Assembly (NCBI RefSeq): GCF_963678635.1 | Contig: NC_087065.1 | Coordinates: 45,543,919-45,607,918 of the forward strand | Source: Symsagittifera roscoffensis | Lineage: Eukaryota > Xenacoelomorpha > Acoela > Convolutidae | Direction of reading: 5' to 3' | Length of the DNA: 64,000 nt | Shown: one piece after another, positions 34,974 through 47,752 of the stretch | Layout of the letters: each line of letters begins with the position of its first letter | Numbering within the stretch: position 1 is the stretch's first letter | Made by a program: the position numbers and the translations under genes | The notes under the pieces: model-generated | Databases searched by the model: none | Seen by the model: the letters and a program-made list of their open reading frames with translations, nothing else | Told to the model about the DNA's origin: nothing

Positions 34974-35915
34974 AACAATGTACCGCTCAAAATTGCTCCA
35001 AAAATAGGCAATTTTACGGAATCCGCAACAATATTTGCGGAAACAGGAACAGTTTATGGAATCCACAAACAAATAAAAACATATAAGAATAAAAAGTCAA
35101 GCCGAATCCACAACTGTAAGCGGAATCCGCATTCTGTTTGCTGAATCCAGTAATACATATAGTTATGTCTTGAAATTACATACATTTTCCTACTAAATCC
35201 AACTTTTGTGGGTCATCAGCAATACTGACTAACAGTTCAAACTCATTTATTGCCAACTGTTTGAACTCACCAGCTAAAACTCAAGTACTAAAAAAATAAG
35301 CCCTCTCCGATCGCAAAACCGAAAAAATTAACACTTTACCGCTCTCAAATACTGAAAGATTAAACTGTTTTCCGATCTCAAATAATGAATGAATGAACAC
35401 TTTTCCGATCTCAAATATTGAAAAAAAACGAACTTTTTTCCGATCTCAAATACTAAAAAATGAACACCTTTCTTGTCTCAAATACTAGAAGGAAAAAAAA
35501 TTGAGGTAAACAATTTCATGGGTTAAAAAGCTTCATTGCCGATGAAATTTTGTATAGTCCAAACACTAAGGGCACTAAAGTGGTATCATCACAATTTTAG
35601 TTGAACAATGTTTTCAGATTTGTAGTTGGATTCCCCTAACAATAGATTAGAAATTTATTTTAGATATAGCTCTCAGTTGTTAACGCCAGGACTGGATCAG
35701 TTCAGTGTAACAAACAAAACTACGATGCACTCATATCTGTGGAATCCACTTACATTTGCAGAATGCGCTTAAATTTTGCGGAATCCGCTAACAGTTGCGG
35801 AATCGAGAGCAAATAGCTATAATCACTTGTTGTGGAATCTGCGGCATAACAAATGTGCCGACAAAATTTAAGTTACAAGTACTTTTATGCGGAATCCACT
35901 AACATTTTAGAACAT
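34880..35915. repeat. Clusters of GCGGAATCCGC motifs
   Basis: Many imperfect copies of 'GCGGAATCCGC(T)AACA/TTACA' lie at 34,880-35,165 and 35,740-35,915, in mixed spacing. They match the cluster at 12,925-13,045 in the other orientation. No gene is seen here. Confidence 0.6.
35307..35490. repeat. Tandem repeat, 32-36 bp unit, ~6 copies
   Basis: Unit 'CCGATCTCAAATACTGAA' plus an A-rich stretch and 'ACTTTT' repeats at about 35,307, 35,339, 35,372, 35,405, 35,440 and 35,472, with diverging ends. It is an imperfect minisatellite sitting between the two GCGGAATCCGC clusters. Confidence 0.75.
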
Positions 35916-37349
35916 GTAAAGATTTGGCTTTAAAGACTTGTCTTTGGAATCCAAGAATATACAGACACTAAATTGTGCTCCAATCCAGTTCACAGCTCGG
36001 CCTCGTAATGCCTTCAGTACTTTTTAAGAAATCCATTTTTAGCTGATCGACCCTAAAGATTTTCTAAAGGCGCCTGCAGTGCTCATTTATACTAAATTTG
36101 AGAGGGAGCGCTCAAAAAAGGAGGCTTAAACCCCCCCGCGAGAAGATCCGCTCCTGTTATCCTAAATCTATACATTTTCGATAAAAAAGTAAAATAATTT
36201 TTGAATTAATAAACAACAAAAACAATAAATCTCAATTTGTCTTTGACCGCCCAATTGTACAAAAACAAATTGTGTGTAGGTTTTTTCCATCACTATTTCA
36301 TAAACATTTCCAATTAATTGTCAAGTCCTTCAAAAGCTTCTTCCCACGTCATTTTCTTTCTCCGCAAACATATCAAAACTTCATAGGGTGAACTCAATAA
36401 TAAAGTAGTCCCGCGGTGCAATAAAAACTAGATTGAAACAATAAAAGGAAGATCGAAAAAATGTGGACAGTCCAACAATTTCAAATCTGGGAAACAAAAT
36501 GTTGAAACAATTGGCTCGGGGGTGGAGTAAACTCTCAGTTTGAGATGCACTTTAATTAAATTTGCGCAGCTTGCTTCGGGTCAGAAAAATAGCAGGAGTT
36601 TTCTATGTTGCAGTTAATTGGATCAGGTAAAAACAGGGGCGTAGAAATGTAGATTTCTAGTAGATTTCGAGCAAAATTGTTTTCATTTTTATGAAAATTT
36701 CTTTCGGCTGCTACTGGTTGTGTGAACAAGATTTTTGAAAGCAAAATATTACATTTTTTGAATTAGTTCCGGTAAAATATACAAAATCATTACGACTTCT
36801 GCAATCAGGACGTTCTAGAAGATAGAAGGTGAGAGCATTTTCGAGCACAGTGGCGGGCAGTCCCCTCTCCTGCAAGTTTTTTAGCTAAAAGTTTTGCCCA
36901 AATGTCGTATTGATTTGAAAGAGACGAACGTGCAAAAAATAGTACCGTGACAGTATTGTCAAGTCATTCTACAAAGTTTTGTGCTTGCATTTTAACAACA
37001 ATGGCAGAAAAATCCTCCAAAAAAATCCACCAGTAGCACAGATTGTTCCGAAAAGTAACAAAAAACATGAAAAAAAAAACGATAATAAAAATATTACAGT
37101 TTTTAAAATCGAGGCCGGCGGTATAGCTCCATTACATAAAAATTTGCAAAGCTAAATTGATTTTTGTTAAATGACTCTCAACGAAACGAGCTTAAAAATT
37201 GGTTCATCCTGTCTTCATTCTTCCGAGTAAATTAGTTTTAAGCATGAACAAATATGTGTGAATTTTGTTCTGTTTTCAAATCAAGACCAGTATGGCCATA
37301 GTCTGATACTGCATTCAATTGACACCTACGAGTATTCTTCGAGCAAACT
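35916..37349. other. AT-rich DNA, no gene recognised
   Basis: Only chance ORFs. Nothing recognised before the R1 half-copy that borders the large LTR element. Confidence 0.4.
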
Positions 37350-37417
37350 AAAAGAAAAAAGACTGCGCGTGTCAGGTCAAAACCCTGAATGTTTCGACTG
37401 CCTTTCGAGTTCCATGG
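37350..37417. repeat. R1-family repeat, left half, at the edge of the large LTR element
   Basis: 'GACTGCGCGTGTCAGG...CCCTGAATGTTTCGACTGCC' ending CCATGG matches R1 at ~2,160-2,222. R1 sequence resumes beyond the right LTR at ~60,085, implying that the large element split this copy. Confidence 0.6.
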
Positions 37418-37805
37418 TGAGTTTATATCCGGGATGGCTCACTCACAGAGTAATTTCAGATAAGTCTGTTCCTCACGCTATCATATTTTCAGCCGGATAG
37501 ATTCGTGCAGCTTCTTAGTCTAATACCAATCTCAATCTTACTCTTAAATCTCCTAGTCTCAATAGATCTAGTGCATACTGGTATTTGCGAGATAAGATAT
37601 CAGGAAGTGTTCTGGAGAAGAACGACTGTTTGCTAAGTTATATTTATTTTGTTCTGTTGCTGAAAGTATGAATTGTTTCAGCTATACAATCTATAGTAAG
37701 TGTTTGTTATGGATCAAGATTGGTTAGTTAGAAATACTCAGTTAGAGATAGTTTTATCTATAAAATAATGGATATGAATACTAGTTTAAATTTGTTCGAC
37801 TCATC
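37418..37805 (-). repeat. Left (3') LTR of the giant element
   Basis: It begins TGAGTTTATATCC on the plus strand and matches 59,678-60,062 through GGATGGCTCACTCACAGAG, CTCCTAGTCTCAATAGATCT, GAACGACTGTTTGCTAAGTT and AGATAGTTTTATC. The right boundary is fuzzy because similarity fades around 37,790-37,810. The left flank CCATGG resembles the right-LTR flank CATGC, a possible 4-5 bp target-site duplication. Confidence 0.7.
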
Positions 37806-38385
37806 CGGGCTTCAGAGAGTTTTAAGTTTTAATGGTTTTTTTGTAGTGAAGGATGGATGGCGAGATTATTTGATTCTTAGGGTAGAGGCGTTTGAGGCAG
37901 TGGCTGCGTGAATGAGGAGAAAGAAACAGTTGCTCTTCTGGTGGAGTAGAGGTCTTCATGAAGAGAAGGGGTAAACTTGCTCGTTCTTCAGAAGTGGGTC
38001 TCGTGTATTTGGATCGGGTTGATTGATCGTGTTAGGGTTTCAGATTTATCCAATGATGTGTTGATTTCGTTAAGTTAGAGCGAGACTGCGTGCATTCTCA
38101 ACTATTCATCGAATAGCTAGGAGGGGTTTGACTTCTCTGTGTGGAGCACCAAGTGACTATGATTCGTATGTGAAATCAACATAGAGTGGCCAATGTTCCT
38201 CATGTTCTTCTTCCAGTATGGAGCCAAAACCATTGCTGCGATGTTGGATTCATACTTTAAATTCTGTGAGGGTTGTGACTACGGCAACAAACCAATAGAT
38301 ATGCCATTCCAGAGTCAGAATGTCATCGGGTTTTCATCTCCTTTTGCTGCTCTAAGAAATAGGAGTGCGTGTCTTAAGCGTGGTG
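37806..38385. other. Between 3' LTR and tandem array
   Basis: Contains a 90-codon plus ORF (38,193-38,465) that runs into the first tandem unit; it is not recognised. A polypurine tract, expected on the minus strand next to the 3' LTR, was not evident. Confidence 0.35.
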
Positions 38386-41300
38386 TAGCGCGAGTGGTGA
38401 GGCCGGCGATAGAGCATGCTCAGGATGTCCTTTACTGGTGGGTTAGGCCAGTTATGGGAGTATGATTTTACTGTCTCTTTGAGCAGAGTCTCTTTTTGTG
38501 TTCTACTTTTTTTTTCAGGTATTTTTTCTCTTTGTCTTTTGGTTGTGTCCTTTTATCGAAAACAGATTGTCATGTTTTGTGTTTTTATGTCATGCAGTCA
38601 TGTTTTGTGTTTTTTGTTGAGATTTTAGTGTTTCAATTGGTTTTAATAAAACTTGAAAGTAAAATTCAACAGAATAATCCAGTTTTAAACTGGGTTTAAT
38701 CTGGTTTGGGTACCGTGGGACTTCCTCATCCGTACAGTTGGTTTTTTGGCATTAGTAAGCTGAGCTGGTTAGTTTGAGCTTTTTTATAATTCCTTCCAAC
38801 TGGGTTAAAAAAAGTTTGAAGAGCGTGAAAGCAAGTTAAAATTAAAAAGTTAATTTCGAAAACTTGAAATTCATTCGTTAAACATTTCCACCAGGACGAG
38901 TTGCATATTTGTGTAGAAAAAGTGCGCATATTTTTGTGGAAAAAAGGCGATTGAATCATGAATATTGTAACTTTATAAAAGAACTTTATAAAATTTTTAG
39001 TGATCATAATTTTACTTTCGTTTTTATTTTACTATTTCATTTTTGAATTTTACTGCGAAATTATCCTTTTTCTGCGTGTATTTTGATTTTTATTGCACAG
39101 AACAATTTATAATACGTAGTTAGAACTGAAAATAGAAATTTGAACCAGTTTTTTCATTTTTATTTTTCTTTTATTCTTTTTAGATGATCGCTGAGTGAAA
39201 TCTAAAACGCAAAGGTGAAAGACGCGTGTAAAATGGGGAGTTCTTATTTTTTTTGTGTTTGTGATGAAAATAAATATACACTTACGAAGATGCAGAGTCA
39301 GAGAAAATCCCTGGAAGATGTGAGTTTTAATGCTGTCGGATGTTACTAAAAGCTTAGCAAGCATGCTTATTGCGTTTTTAGTGCGAAGCAGTGGCCAAAT
39401 TTGTTTAAGCGCTCTGATGTTTTATTTTTATTTCTTCGGTATTCGCTGAAATTTCTTCTTTTATGAATTTTGTATTAGATTGTAACGGTTGTGGTTAAAT
39501 TTGAATTTATGTATTTTTTCGAATAGGGTTACTTCGATGGGTTGTACATATTTAGGAGGAATGATGATGGGACGGGCGTTTTCTAGCAGGAAGGTCTTTT
39601 TCAAGGGGAAAATGTATACATATGACGAACAGAATCGTAATTACGGAGGATGTCGTGCAAAGTAGTAGATATATTAGATTATGTGAAGTTTAGGAAATAG
39701 GGGAATGTGTGTTTCGAGTTAATAAACATAAGCGATGGTCTGGGGTTAGGGGATGAGTAACTGTGTATAAAGTGCCGTTGGATGAATTTGTAAAAGTTAT
39801 ACGTGTTGGTTAGTTTCGTTTTTAACATAAATTTATGCGAGCAGTGAATAGCTTGTTAATTTGGTATGAAAAAAATAAAGGTTATTGCAAATTGATTGAA
39901 ATTGTTGAAGAAGGGCTCATAAGTTTTAGTGCGTGATCTATGATGTGGTCGAAATTTTTATTTGTGCTGTCAAGATGAAAAAAAAAATCTGGTTTGATGA
40001 ACAATTTTTCAGTTAGTTGTCGTTTGATGTCAGGGTCATCGTCATATGGGGAATCTTCCAAATATCTTGTTACAGTATGGTCATAGTGGTTTGTAGAAAA
40101 TCTGTAAGACTTGTGCAATAAATCGGTTTAGTTTTTGATTTAGGCCTATGGTGGTGGGTTGATTAACTAGTCTTACAGTGCAGTAGTTAATTGTTGAATG
40201 CGGGGTCACAAACTTCGTTTTCAGTGGAGTTATTCGTTTAGGGTAATTATAGTGGGTCAGTAAGCTTATAGTAGAAATTCCATGAAAATGTTGAGGGTAG
40301 GAAATATTAATCTAGTTAATTGTTGAATGCGGTAGTTAATGTGAAGTGCAGTAGTTAATTGTTGAATGCGGGGTCACAAACTTCGTTTTCAGTGGAGTTA
40401 TTCGTTTAGGGTAATTATAGTGGGTCAGTAAACTTATAGTAGAAATTCCATGAAAATGTTGAGGGTAGGAAATATTAATCTACATATTGTGCGCGTTGGG
40501 CTTCATTTGCTCATTATAGTAGGTAATTTGCTGGAAGAAAGGTAGAATATGTATCAATAAGTGTGGTGTATTAGTGTGAGGTGAGTTGTGGGGGTAAAAA
40601 TTAAGATGATTGTGGACGATTAATGAGAAATTGTGGTGTCGTGTTAGCGCGAGTGGTGAGGCCGGCGATAGAGCATGCTCAGGATGTCCTTTACTGGTGG
40701 GTTAGGCCAGTTATGGGAGTATGATTTTACTGTCTCTTTGAGCAGAGTCTCTTTTTGTGTTCTACTTTTTTTTTCAGGTATTTTTTCTTTTTGTCTTTTG
40801 GTTGTGTCCTTTTATCGAAAACAGATTGTCATGTTTTGTGTTTTTATGTCATGCAGTCATGTTTTGTGTTTTTTGTTGAGATTTTAGTGTTTCAATTGGT
40901 TTTAATAAAACTTGAAAGTGAAATTCAACAGAATAATCCAGTTTTAAACTGGGTTTAATCTGGTTTGGGTACCGTGGGACTTCCTCATCCGTACAGTTGG
41001 TTTTTTGGCATTAGTAAGCTGAGCTGGTTAGTTTGAGCTTTTTTATAATTCCTTCCAATTGGGTTAAAAAAAGATTGAAGAGCGTGAAAGCAAGTTAAAA
41101 TTAAAAAGTTAATTTCTAAAACTTGAAATTCATTCGTTAAACATTTCCACCAGGACGAGTTGCATATTTGTGTAGAAAAAGTGCGCATATTTTTGTGGAA
41201 AAAAGGCGAGTGAATCATGAATATTCTAACTTTATAAAAGAACTTTATAAAACTTTTAGTGATCATAATTTTACTTTCGTTTTTATTTTACTATTTCACT

Positions 41301-44300
41301 TTTGAATTTTACTGCGACATTATCCTTTTTCTGCGTGTATTTTGATTTTTATTGCACTAGAACAATTTATAATACGTAGTTAGAACTGAAAATAGAAATT
41401 TGAACCAGTTTTTTCATTTTTATTTTTCTTTTATTCTTTTTAGATGATCGCTGAGTGAAATCTAAAACGCAAAGGTGAAAGACGCGTGTAAAATGGGGAG
41501 TTCTTAATTTTTTTGTGTTTGTGATGAAAATAAATATACACTTACGAAGATGCAGAGTCAGAGAAAATCCCTGGAAGATGTGAGTTTTAATGCTGTCGGA
41601 TGTTACTAAAAGCTTAGCAAGCATGCTTGTTGCGTTTTTAGTGCAAAGCAGTGGCCAAATTTGTTTAAGCGCTCTGATGTTTTATTTTTATTTCTTCGGT
41701 ATTCGCTGAAATTTCTTGTTTTATGAATTTTGTATTAGGTTGTAACGGTTGTGTTTAAATTTGAATTTATGTATTTTTTCTAATAGGGTTACTTCGATGG
41801 GTTGTACATATTTAGGAGGAATGATGATGGGACGGGCGTTTTCTAGCAGGAAGGTCTTTTTCAAGGGGAAAATGTATACATATGACGAACAGAATCGTAA
41901 TTACGGAGGATGTCGTGCAAAGTAGTAGATATAATAGATTATGTGAAGTTTAGGAAATAGGGGAATGTGTGTTTCGAATTAATAAACATAAGCGATGGTG
42001 TGGGGTTAGGGGATGAGTAACTGTGTATAAAGTGCCGTTGGATGAATTTGTAAAAGTTATACGTGTTGGTTAGTTTCGTTTTTAACATAAGTTTATGCGA
42101 GCAGTGAATAGCTTGTTAATTTGGTATGAAAAAAATAAAGGTTATTGCAAATTGATTGAAATTGTTGAAGAAGGGCTCATAAGTTTTAGTGCGTGATCTA
42201 TGATGTGGTCGAAATTTTTATTTGTGCTGTCAAGATGAAAAAAAAAATCTGGTTTGATGAACAATTTTTCAGTTAGTTGTCGTTTGATGTCAGGGTCATC
42301 GTCATATGGGGAATCTTCCAAATATCTTGTTACAGTATGGTCATGGTGGTTTGTAGAAAATCTGTAAGACTTGTGCAATAAATCGGTTTAGTATTTGATT
42401 TAGGCCTATGGTGGTGGGTTGATTAAGGTGAAGTGCAGTAGTTAATTGTTGAATGCGGGGTCACAAACTTCGTTTTCAGTGGAGTTATTCGTTTAGGGTA
42501 ATTATAGTGGGTCAGTAAACTTATAGTAGAAATTCCATGAAAATGTTGAGGGTAGGAAATATTAATCTACATATTGTGCGCGTTGGGCTTCATTTGCTCA
42601 TTATAGTAGGTAATTTGCTGGAAGAAAGGTAGAATATGTATCAATAAGTGTGGTGTATTAGTGTGAGGTGAGTTGTGGGGGTAAAAATTAAGATGATTGT
42701 GGACGATTAATGAGAAGTTGTGGTGTCGTGTTAGCGCGAGTGGTGAGGCCGGCGATAGAGCATGCTCAGGATGTCCTTTACTGGTGGGTTAGGCCAGTTA
42801 TGGGAGTATGATTTTACTGTCTCTTTGAGCAGAGTCTCTTTTTGTGTTCTACTTTTTTTTTCAGGTATTTTTTCTTTTTGTCTTTTGGTTGTGTCCTTTT
42901 ATCGAAAACAGATTGTCATGTTTTGTGTTTTTATGTCATGCAGTCATGTTTTGTGTTTTTTGTTGAGATTTTAGTGTTTCAATTGGTTTTAATAAAACTT
43001 GAAAGTGAAATTCAACAGAATAATCCAGTTTTAAACTGGGTTTAATCTGGTTTGGGTACCGTGGGACTTCCTCATCCGTACAGTTGGTTTTTTGGCATTA
43101 GTAAGCTGAGCTGGTTAGTTTGAGCTTTTTTATAATTCCTTCCAACTGGGTTAAAAAAAGTTTGAAGAGCGTGAAAGCAAGTTAAAATTAAAAAGTTAAT
43201 TTCTAAAACTTGAAATTCATTCGTTAAACATTTCCACCAGGACGAGTTGCATATTTGTGTAGAAAAAGTGCGCATATTTTTGTGGAAAAAAGGCGAGTGA
43301 ATCATGAATATTCTAACTTTATAAAAGAACTTTATAAAATTTTTAGTGATCATAATTTTACTTTCGTTTTTATTTTACTTTTTCACTTTTGAATTTTACT
43401 GCGACATTATCCTTTTTCTGCGTGTATTTTGATTTTTATTGCACTAGAACAATTTATAATACGTAGTTAGAACTGAAAATAGAAATTTGAACCAGTTTTT
43501 TCATTTTTAATTTTCTTTTATTCTTTTTAGATGATCGCTGAGTGAAATCTAAAACGCAAAGGTGAAAGACGCGTGTAAAATGGGGAGTTCTTAATTTTTT
43601 TGTGTTTGTGATGAAAATAAATATACACTTACGAAGATGCAGAGTCAGAGAAAATCCCTGGAAGATGTGAGTTTTAATGCTGTCGGATGTTACTAAAAGC
43701 TTAGCAAGCATGCTTATTGCGTTTTTAGTGCAAAGCAGTGGCCAAATTTGTTTAAGCGCTCTGATGTTTTATTTTTATTTCTTCGGTATTCGCTGAAATT
43801 TCTTGTTTTATGAATTTTGTATTAGATTGTAACGGTTGTGGTTAAATTTGAATTTATGTATTTTTTCTAATAGGGTTACTTCGATGGGTTGTACATATTT
43901 AGGAGGAATGATGATGGGACGGGCGTTTTCTAGCAGGAAGGTCTTTTTCAAGGGGAAAATGTATACATATGACGAACAGAATCGTAATTACGGAGGATGT
44001 CGTGCAAAGTAGTAGATATAATAGATTATGTGAAGTTTAGGAAATAGGGGAATGTGTGTTTCGAGTTAATAAACATAAGCGATGGTGTGGGGTTAGGGGA
44101 TGAGTAACTGTGTATAAAGTGCCGTTGGATGAATTTGTTAAATTTATACGTGTTGGTTAGTTTCGTTTTTAACATAAATTTATGCGAGCAGTGAATAGCT
44201 TGTTAATTTGGTATGAAAAAAATAAAGGTTATTGCAAATTGATTGAAATTGTTGAAGAAGGGCTCATAAGTTTTAGTGCGTGATCTATGATGTGTTCGAA

Positions 44301-44818
44301 ATTTTTAATTGTGCTGTCAAGATGAAAAAAAAAATCTGGTTTCATGAACAATTTTTCAGTTAGTTGTCGTTTGATGTCAGGGTCATTGTCATATGGAGAA
44401 TCTTCCAAATAACTTGTTACAGTATGGTCATGGTGGTTTGTAGAAAATCTGTAAGACTTGTGCAGTAAATCGGTTTAGTATTTGATTTAGGCCTATGGTG
44501 GTGGGTTGATTAAGGTGAAGTGCAGTAGTTAATTGTTGAATGCGGGGTCACAAACTTCGTTTTCAGTGGAGTTATTCGTTTAGGGTAATTATAGTGGGTC
44601 AGTAAACTTATAGTAGAAATTCCATGAAAACGTTGAGGGTAGGAAATATTAATCTACATATTGTGCGCGTTGGGCTTCATTTTCTCATTATAGTAGGTAA
44701 TTTGCTGGAAGAAAGGTAGAATATGTATCAAAAAGTGTGGTGTATTAGTGTGAGGTGAGTTGTGGGGGTAAAAATTAAGATGATTGTGGACGATTAATGA
44801 GAAATTATGGTGTGGTGT
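38386..44818. repeat. Three tandem ~2.1-kb units
   Basis: Units start at 'TAGCGCGAGTGGTGAGGCC' at 38,386, 40,645 and 42,732, so the first is 2,259 bp and the others 2,087 bp. The array ends at ~44,818, where the sequence departs from the unit start. Units are ~98% alike by eye. The extra ~170 bp of unit 1 is a local duplication (40,177-40,344 / 40,345-40,510). Each unit repeats the same small ORFs (plus 70 and 67 aa; minus 93, 85 and 78 aa). With copies this similar, shared ORFs are not evidence of selection. A minus frame reading FPLKKTFLLENARPIIIPPK (near 43,930) looks protein-like and could be decayed pol or env. The unit's function is unknown. Confidence 0.93.
40177..40510. repeat. Nested ~168-bp tandem duplication in unit 1
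   Basis: AGTGCAGTAGTTAATTGTTG ... TTATTCGTTTAGGGTAATTA ... GGAAATATTAATCTA is present twice in unit 1 (starts 40,177 and 40,345) but once in units 2 and 3. This accounts for unit 1's extra length. Confidence 0.9.
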
Positions 44819-44846
44819 TAGGGTGTTTTCGTTTCTTAAAAACTCT

Positions 44847-45369
44847 CTATGCACGTGAAAATGCAATCTGGACTGAAAGAATAGAGGATTCTGAGGTTGA
44901 GGTTGAATGGGTTAGTTGATGAAATGTAAATGGATTGTTTGTGTTATGAATCTGTCGTTGGGGATTAATAAATGCTTCTAAATCAAGCTCGAGTTGATCG
45001 TCAAGGATAGGGCTGCGTATATCGGGTTCATTACTGGATAGAGGGGAAAGAATAGGGGTGGCGTCAGTGTGCGAAGAAGGAGAAAGAGAGGGTCCAACAG
45101 GGGTAGGGGAAATTATGGGCTGAAACGTGGTTGGGACTGGGTTCAGATTCGAGGATTTTATCGGAAGTTCCAACATTGGAATTATTAAAATTAGAGTTGG
45201 TATTGAAAACTGTTTCAGTTGATTCATCTAAGTCTTTTCGTGGTGAGTTAGAAGTAAAAACTGGGTAGGGGGAAGAAGTGAGGTCTGAAATTGAAATGAG
45301 GGAATCGTGGCGTTGGAGATTGGATGAATAGGAAAAAGAATGGTTGAGGGACCCAACTTGTCGGCTCAT
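44847..45369 (-). other. Ser/Thr/Pro/Asn-rich minus ORFs of the giant element
   Basis: Overlapping minus frames of 101 aa (45,064-45,369) and 126 aa (44,847-45,227) are rich in Ser, Thr, Pro and Asn with acidic patches (DDQLELDLEAFINPQ). The switch between frames suggests a frameshift in one original ORF. It lies downstream of pol in element orientation, where env or another 3' ORF would sit. No family is recognised. Confidence 0.35.
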
Positions 45370-46300
45370 CTTGTGATAAAAAGGTGATTGTTTTGAGAAC
45401 GTAATTTTACAGTGTATGGTTTTTCTAAAATTTGTTCAAATAAGTCGCTATAGTTGGTTATTGGAAAACTATATATGATTTAGGGGTACAATGTACGTTA
45501 TTAGTATGTATTGGTCTTTCGGAGGTCGAAAGTGTGCTTCTATAGCTTTGTGGTACTAATGATAAATAATAGTTTTTTTAAAATTCATGTAAATGTGATG
45601 GTGCTGTAGGTTTTGTATTTGCATTGTCTTTCAAGTGTTAAGCTTGATCATATGCTTTTGATTTTTCAGATAGTTTCTGATTGTATTCACTAATTTGTGC
45701 GTGAAGAAGGTTTTTATTAATTGGGGTAGAAAATATTCCGAAATATATACTGCAAAAAAACGCGTGCTAAGCTAGCTTGTCTTTTTACTTGTATGTTTTA
45801 TAGATTTTTAAAGGGTGAAAAAAAATCGTATGAAATGAAACATTGCATATAAAATGGTAACTCTTTCTAAGACGTAGAATGGCCATCCTAGAAATGCTAG
45901 GAGTTCGTTTTTGATGTGTAAAAAACTAAAAATATTGATCGGAGAAAAGTCTTGTGGGCAATACTATTTTCTGTTTAGGCATATGCAGTCTTTAATGTCT
46001 TTAAAATATCCACTGTAGTCTCCTCGGTAATTGTCGGTTTTGATCATTTGATTGTCTCTGGATTGTGTCCATTCTAGTGATAAGTTCTTGACATTGTTGT
46101 ATTTTCATGTGAGGTGCATGTCTGAGTTTGATTGAATTCCTATTGGTTGTAGATCTAAAATTGGGTTACGAGCAATTGCATGTATACTTTTAGGTGGTTT
46201 TTTTAAGTGTGGCTTTAAAGTAGGGTATGTATTTATGAAGATATTCTTTTTTTGTGTAATTAAATTTTTTTTGTGAAATTTTATCAATCTTGCGTGAAAT
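45370..46300 (-). other. Decayed 3' ORF region with a hydrophobic segment
   Basis: On the minus strand, 45,808-45,945 reads a strongly hydrophobic stretch (LAFLGWPFYVLERVTILYAM then FHFIRFFFTL) that would suit a membrane span. Upstream lies HMKIQQCQELITRMDTIQRQ, which looks helical. The 3' location and order are what an env-like ORF would show, but stops interrupt it and I cannot identify the family. Confidence 0.3.
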
Positions 46301-47752
46301 TTAGCTAATTGGAATGTGATACATGTGTCTACTCTTCAGGGAACCAAACTATGGTTGCCTTTGTTCGCGTAGTGGAATCGCAATATCCTTGATCCTTTTT
46401 TACAAGGTAAGCGAATGACTTGTTATAATAATGTATCGTCTTTTAGATGTCGTGTTAACTGTACCTTTTCTAGTTGAAATCTTCAATCGAAAAACATTTT
46501 TTCTTGGTACCCTGAATTTTTTGTGCCTGCTTCACAGTTCGACGGATTATTGGTTCCAATATTACCTATTCAATTTTTGACGTGTTAATCATAAGTAAAA
46601 CGTCCAAGTGCGCCATGATACGGAAGTTTACTGTCTAGTTGCACATGACCTTGTTAGTGTTCAAATTGAGCGTGCTGAGCAGAAACTGGAAAAACGTGAA
46701 ATTTCACTAATTTACGATTTCGGTTTTGTTTTTAACCATTTTACAAACCTTTGATTTCTTTTTTACAACCTTCAGGCTCAAGATGTACTAGTCTTTTAAC
46801 ATTACTTTGTTAAAAATATTCCTGGTCGAGTCCGTTTTTGTTTCCGCTTCAAACTTGTGAAAATTTTACTTTCTTTTCAGAGAGTTTTCCTATGTTTTTT
46901 ATATCCTAATAAAGTTGTTTCTCGGGCTTTCGAGTAAAAATTAGCTAGAACGGTTGATTATTCTAGAGGTTCGGATTCACATTTTGTGAATGGGTTAATT
47001 GCGTACTTATCTAGTGTTACTGTTGATCAACTTCACAATTATAGTGAGTGACAAGAGATTATTTCTATAGTGAGTGACAATTATAGCGAGTTCATTCGAT
47101 CTTGTACGGGGGAAAAGATTTTTTTATGATTCATGGATTCAAGCTCTACTAATAGAGAGAGTGTTTTTATCGAAAAAATTAATAAAGATACACGTGTACG
47201 ATAGTCCTGAAGAAGTACTGTGAAATTTTATGAAACCTTTAATCTTTTTTATTTATCTGTCCTATTTATATATTAGTTCTGTTCTAATAAATGAAGGTGG
47301 TAAAAAATGAGCTGCGATGTCTGGTGATGACAATGGCAAAGGATGTTGTACCAAATTATTTACTTTTACTGTTATTTCAAATTTAAGAGTTAAGCTTTGT
47401 TGTCAGAGTATTTGGATTTTAAGTTCTTGAATATCTTTGTGAATATCGTATCTGTATTGTAATCTGTTGAGTGCCTAATTAGGGAGTCTGTTGCAATCAA
47501 GATGTTGGCCGAAAAGGGTAGGAATGCTACAAAGGAGTTCCAATATTATCGTAAAGGTGTACTTGTACTTTGTAGCTCATCATATCTATCGTCTAGGTGA
47601 CTTGGAATGTTTGTGGGAAAAATTGTTGATGGTGTTTGACCAGTGGTTGAAAGTGTTGGTGGGAGCAAAAATGTTTCTGGTAATGATGAAAATGTATCTG
47701 AAGAAAGTTCTAGTGGGTCATTTACAAGGTTGGGTACGCCCTGGGAAAATGT
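46301..47752. other. Giant-element interior, unresolved
   Basis: G+T-rich plus strand. A weak minus-strand resemblance to the integrase zinc-binding region (around 46,510-46,640) lacks its cysteines and was not accepted. The remainder is unrecognised. Confidence 0.35.

Noticed and set aside
34704-35072. 122-aa minus ORF over the GC-rich patch
   Set aside because: Half of it is GCGGAATCCGC repeat and the other half shows no known motif or splice structure.
38193-38465. 90-aa plus ORF at the start of the tandem array
   Set aside because: Composition looks protein-like, but it runs into repeat sequence and no family is recognised; left unassigned.
38416-43711. Repeated 70/67-aa plus ORFs and 93/85/78-aa minus ORFs in the 2.1-kb units as conserved genes
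   Set aside because: Their conservation is explained by recent tandem duplication; none has a recognisable domain.
46510-46640. Minus-strand resemblance to an integrase zinc-binding (HHCC) domain
   Set aside because: A partial H-L-D-V and IIRRTVKQ pattern is present, but the two cysteines are absent and not reachable by single base changes.
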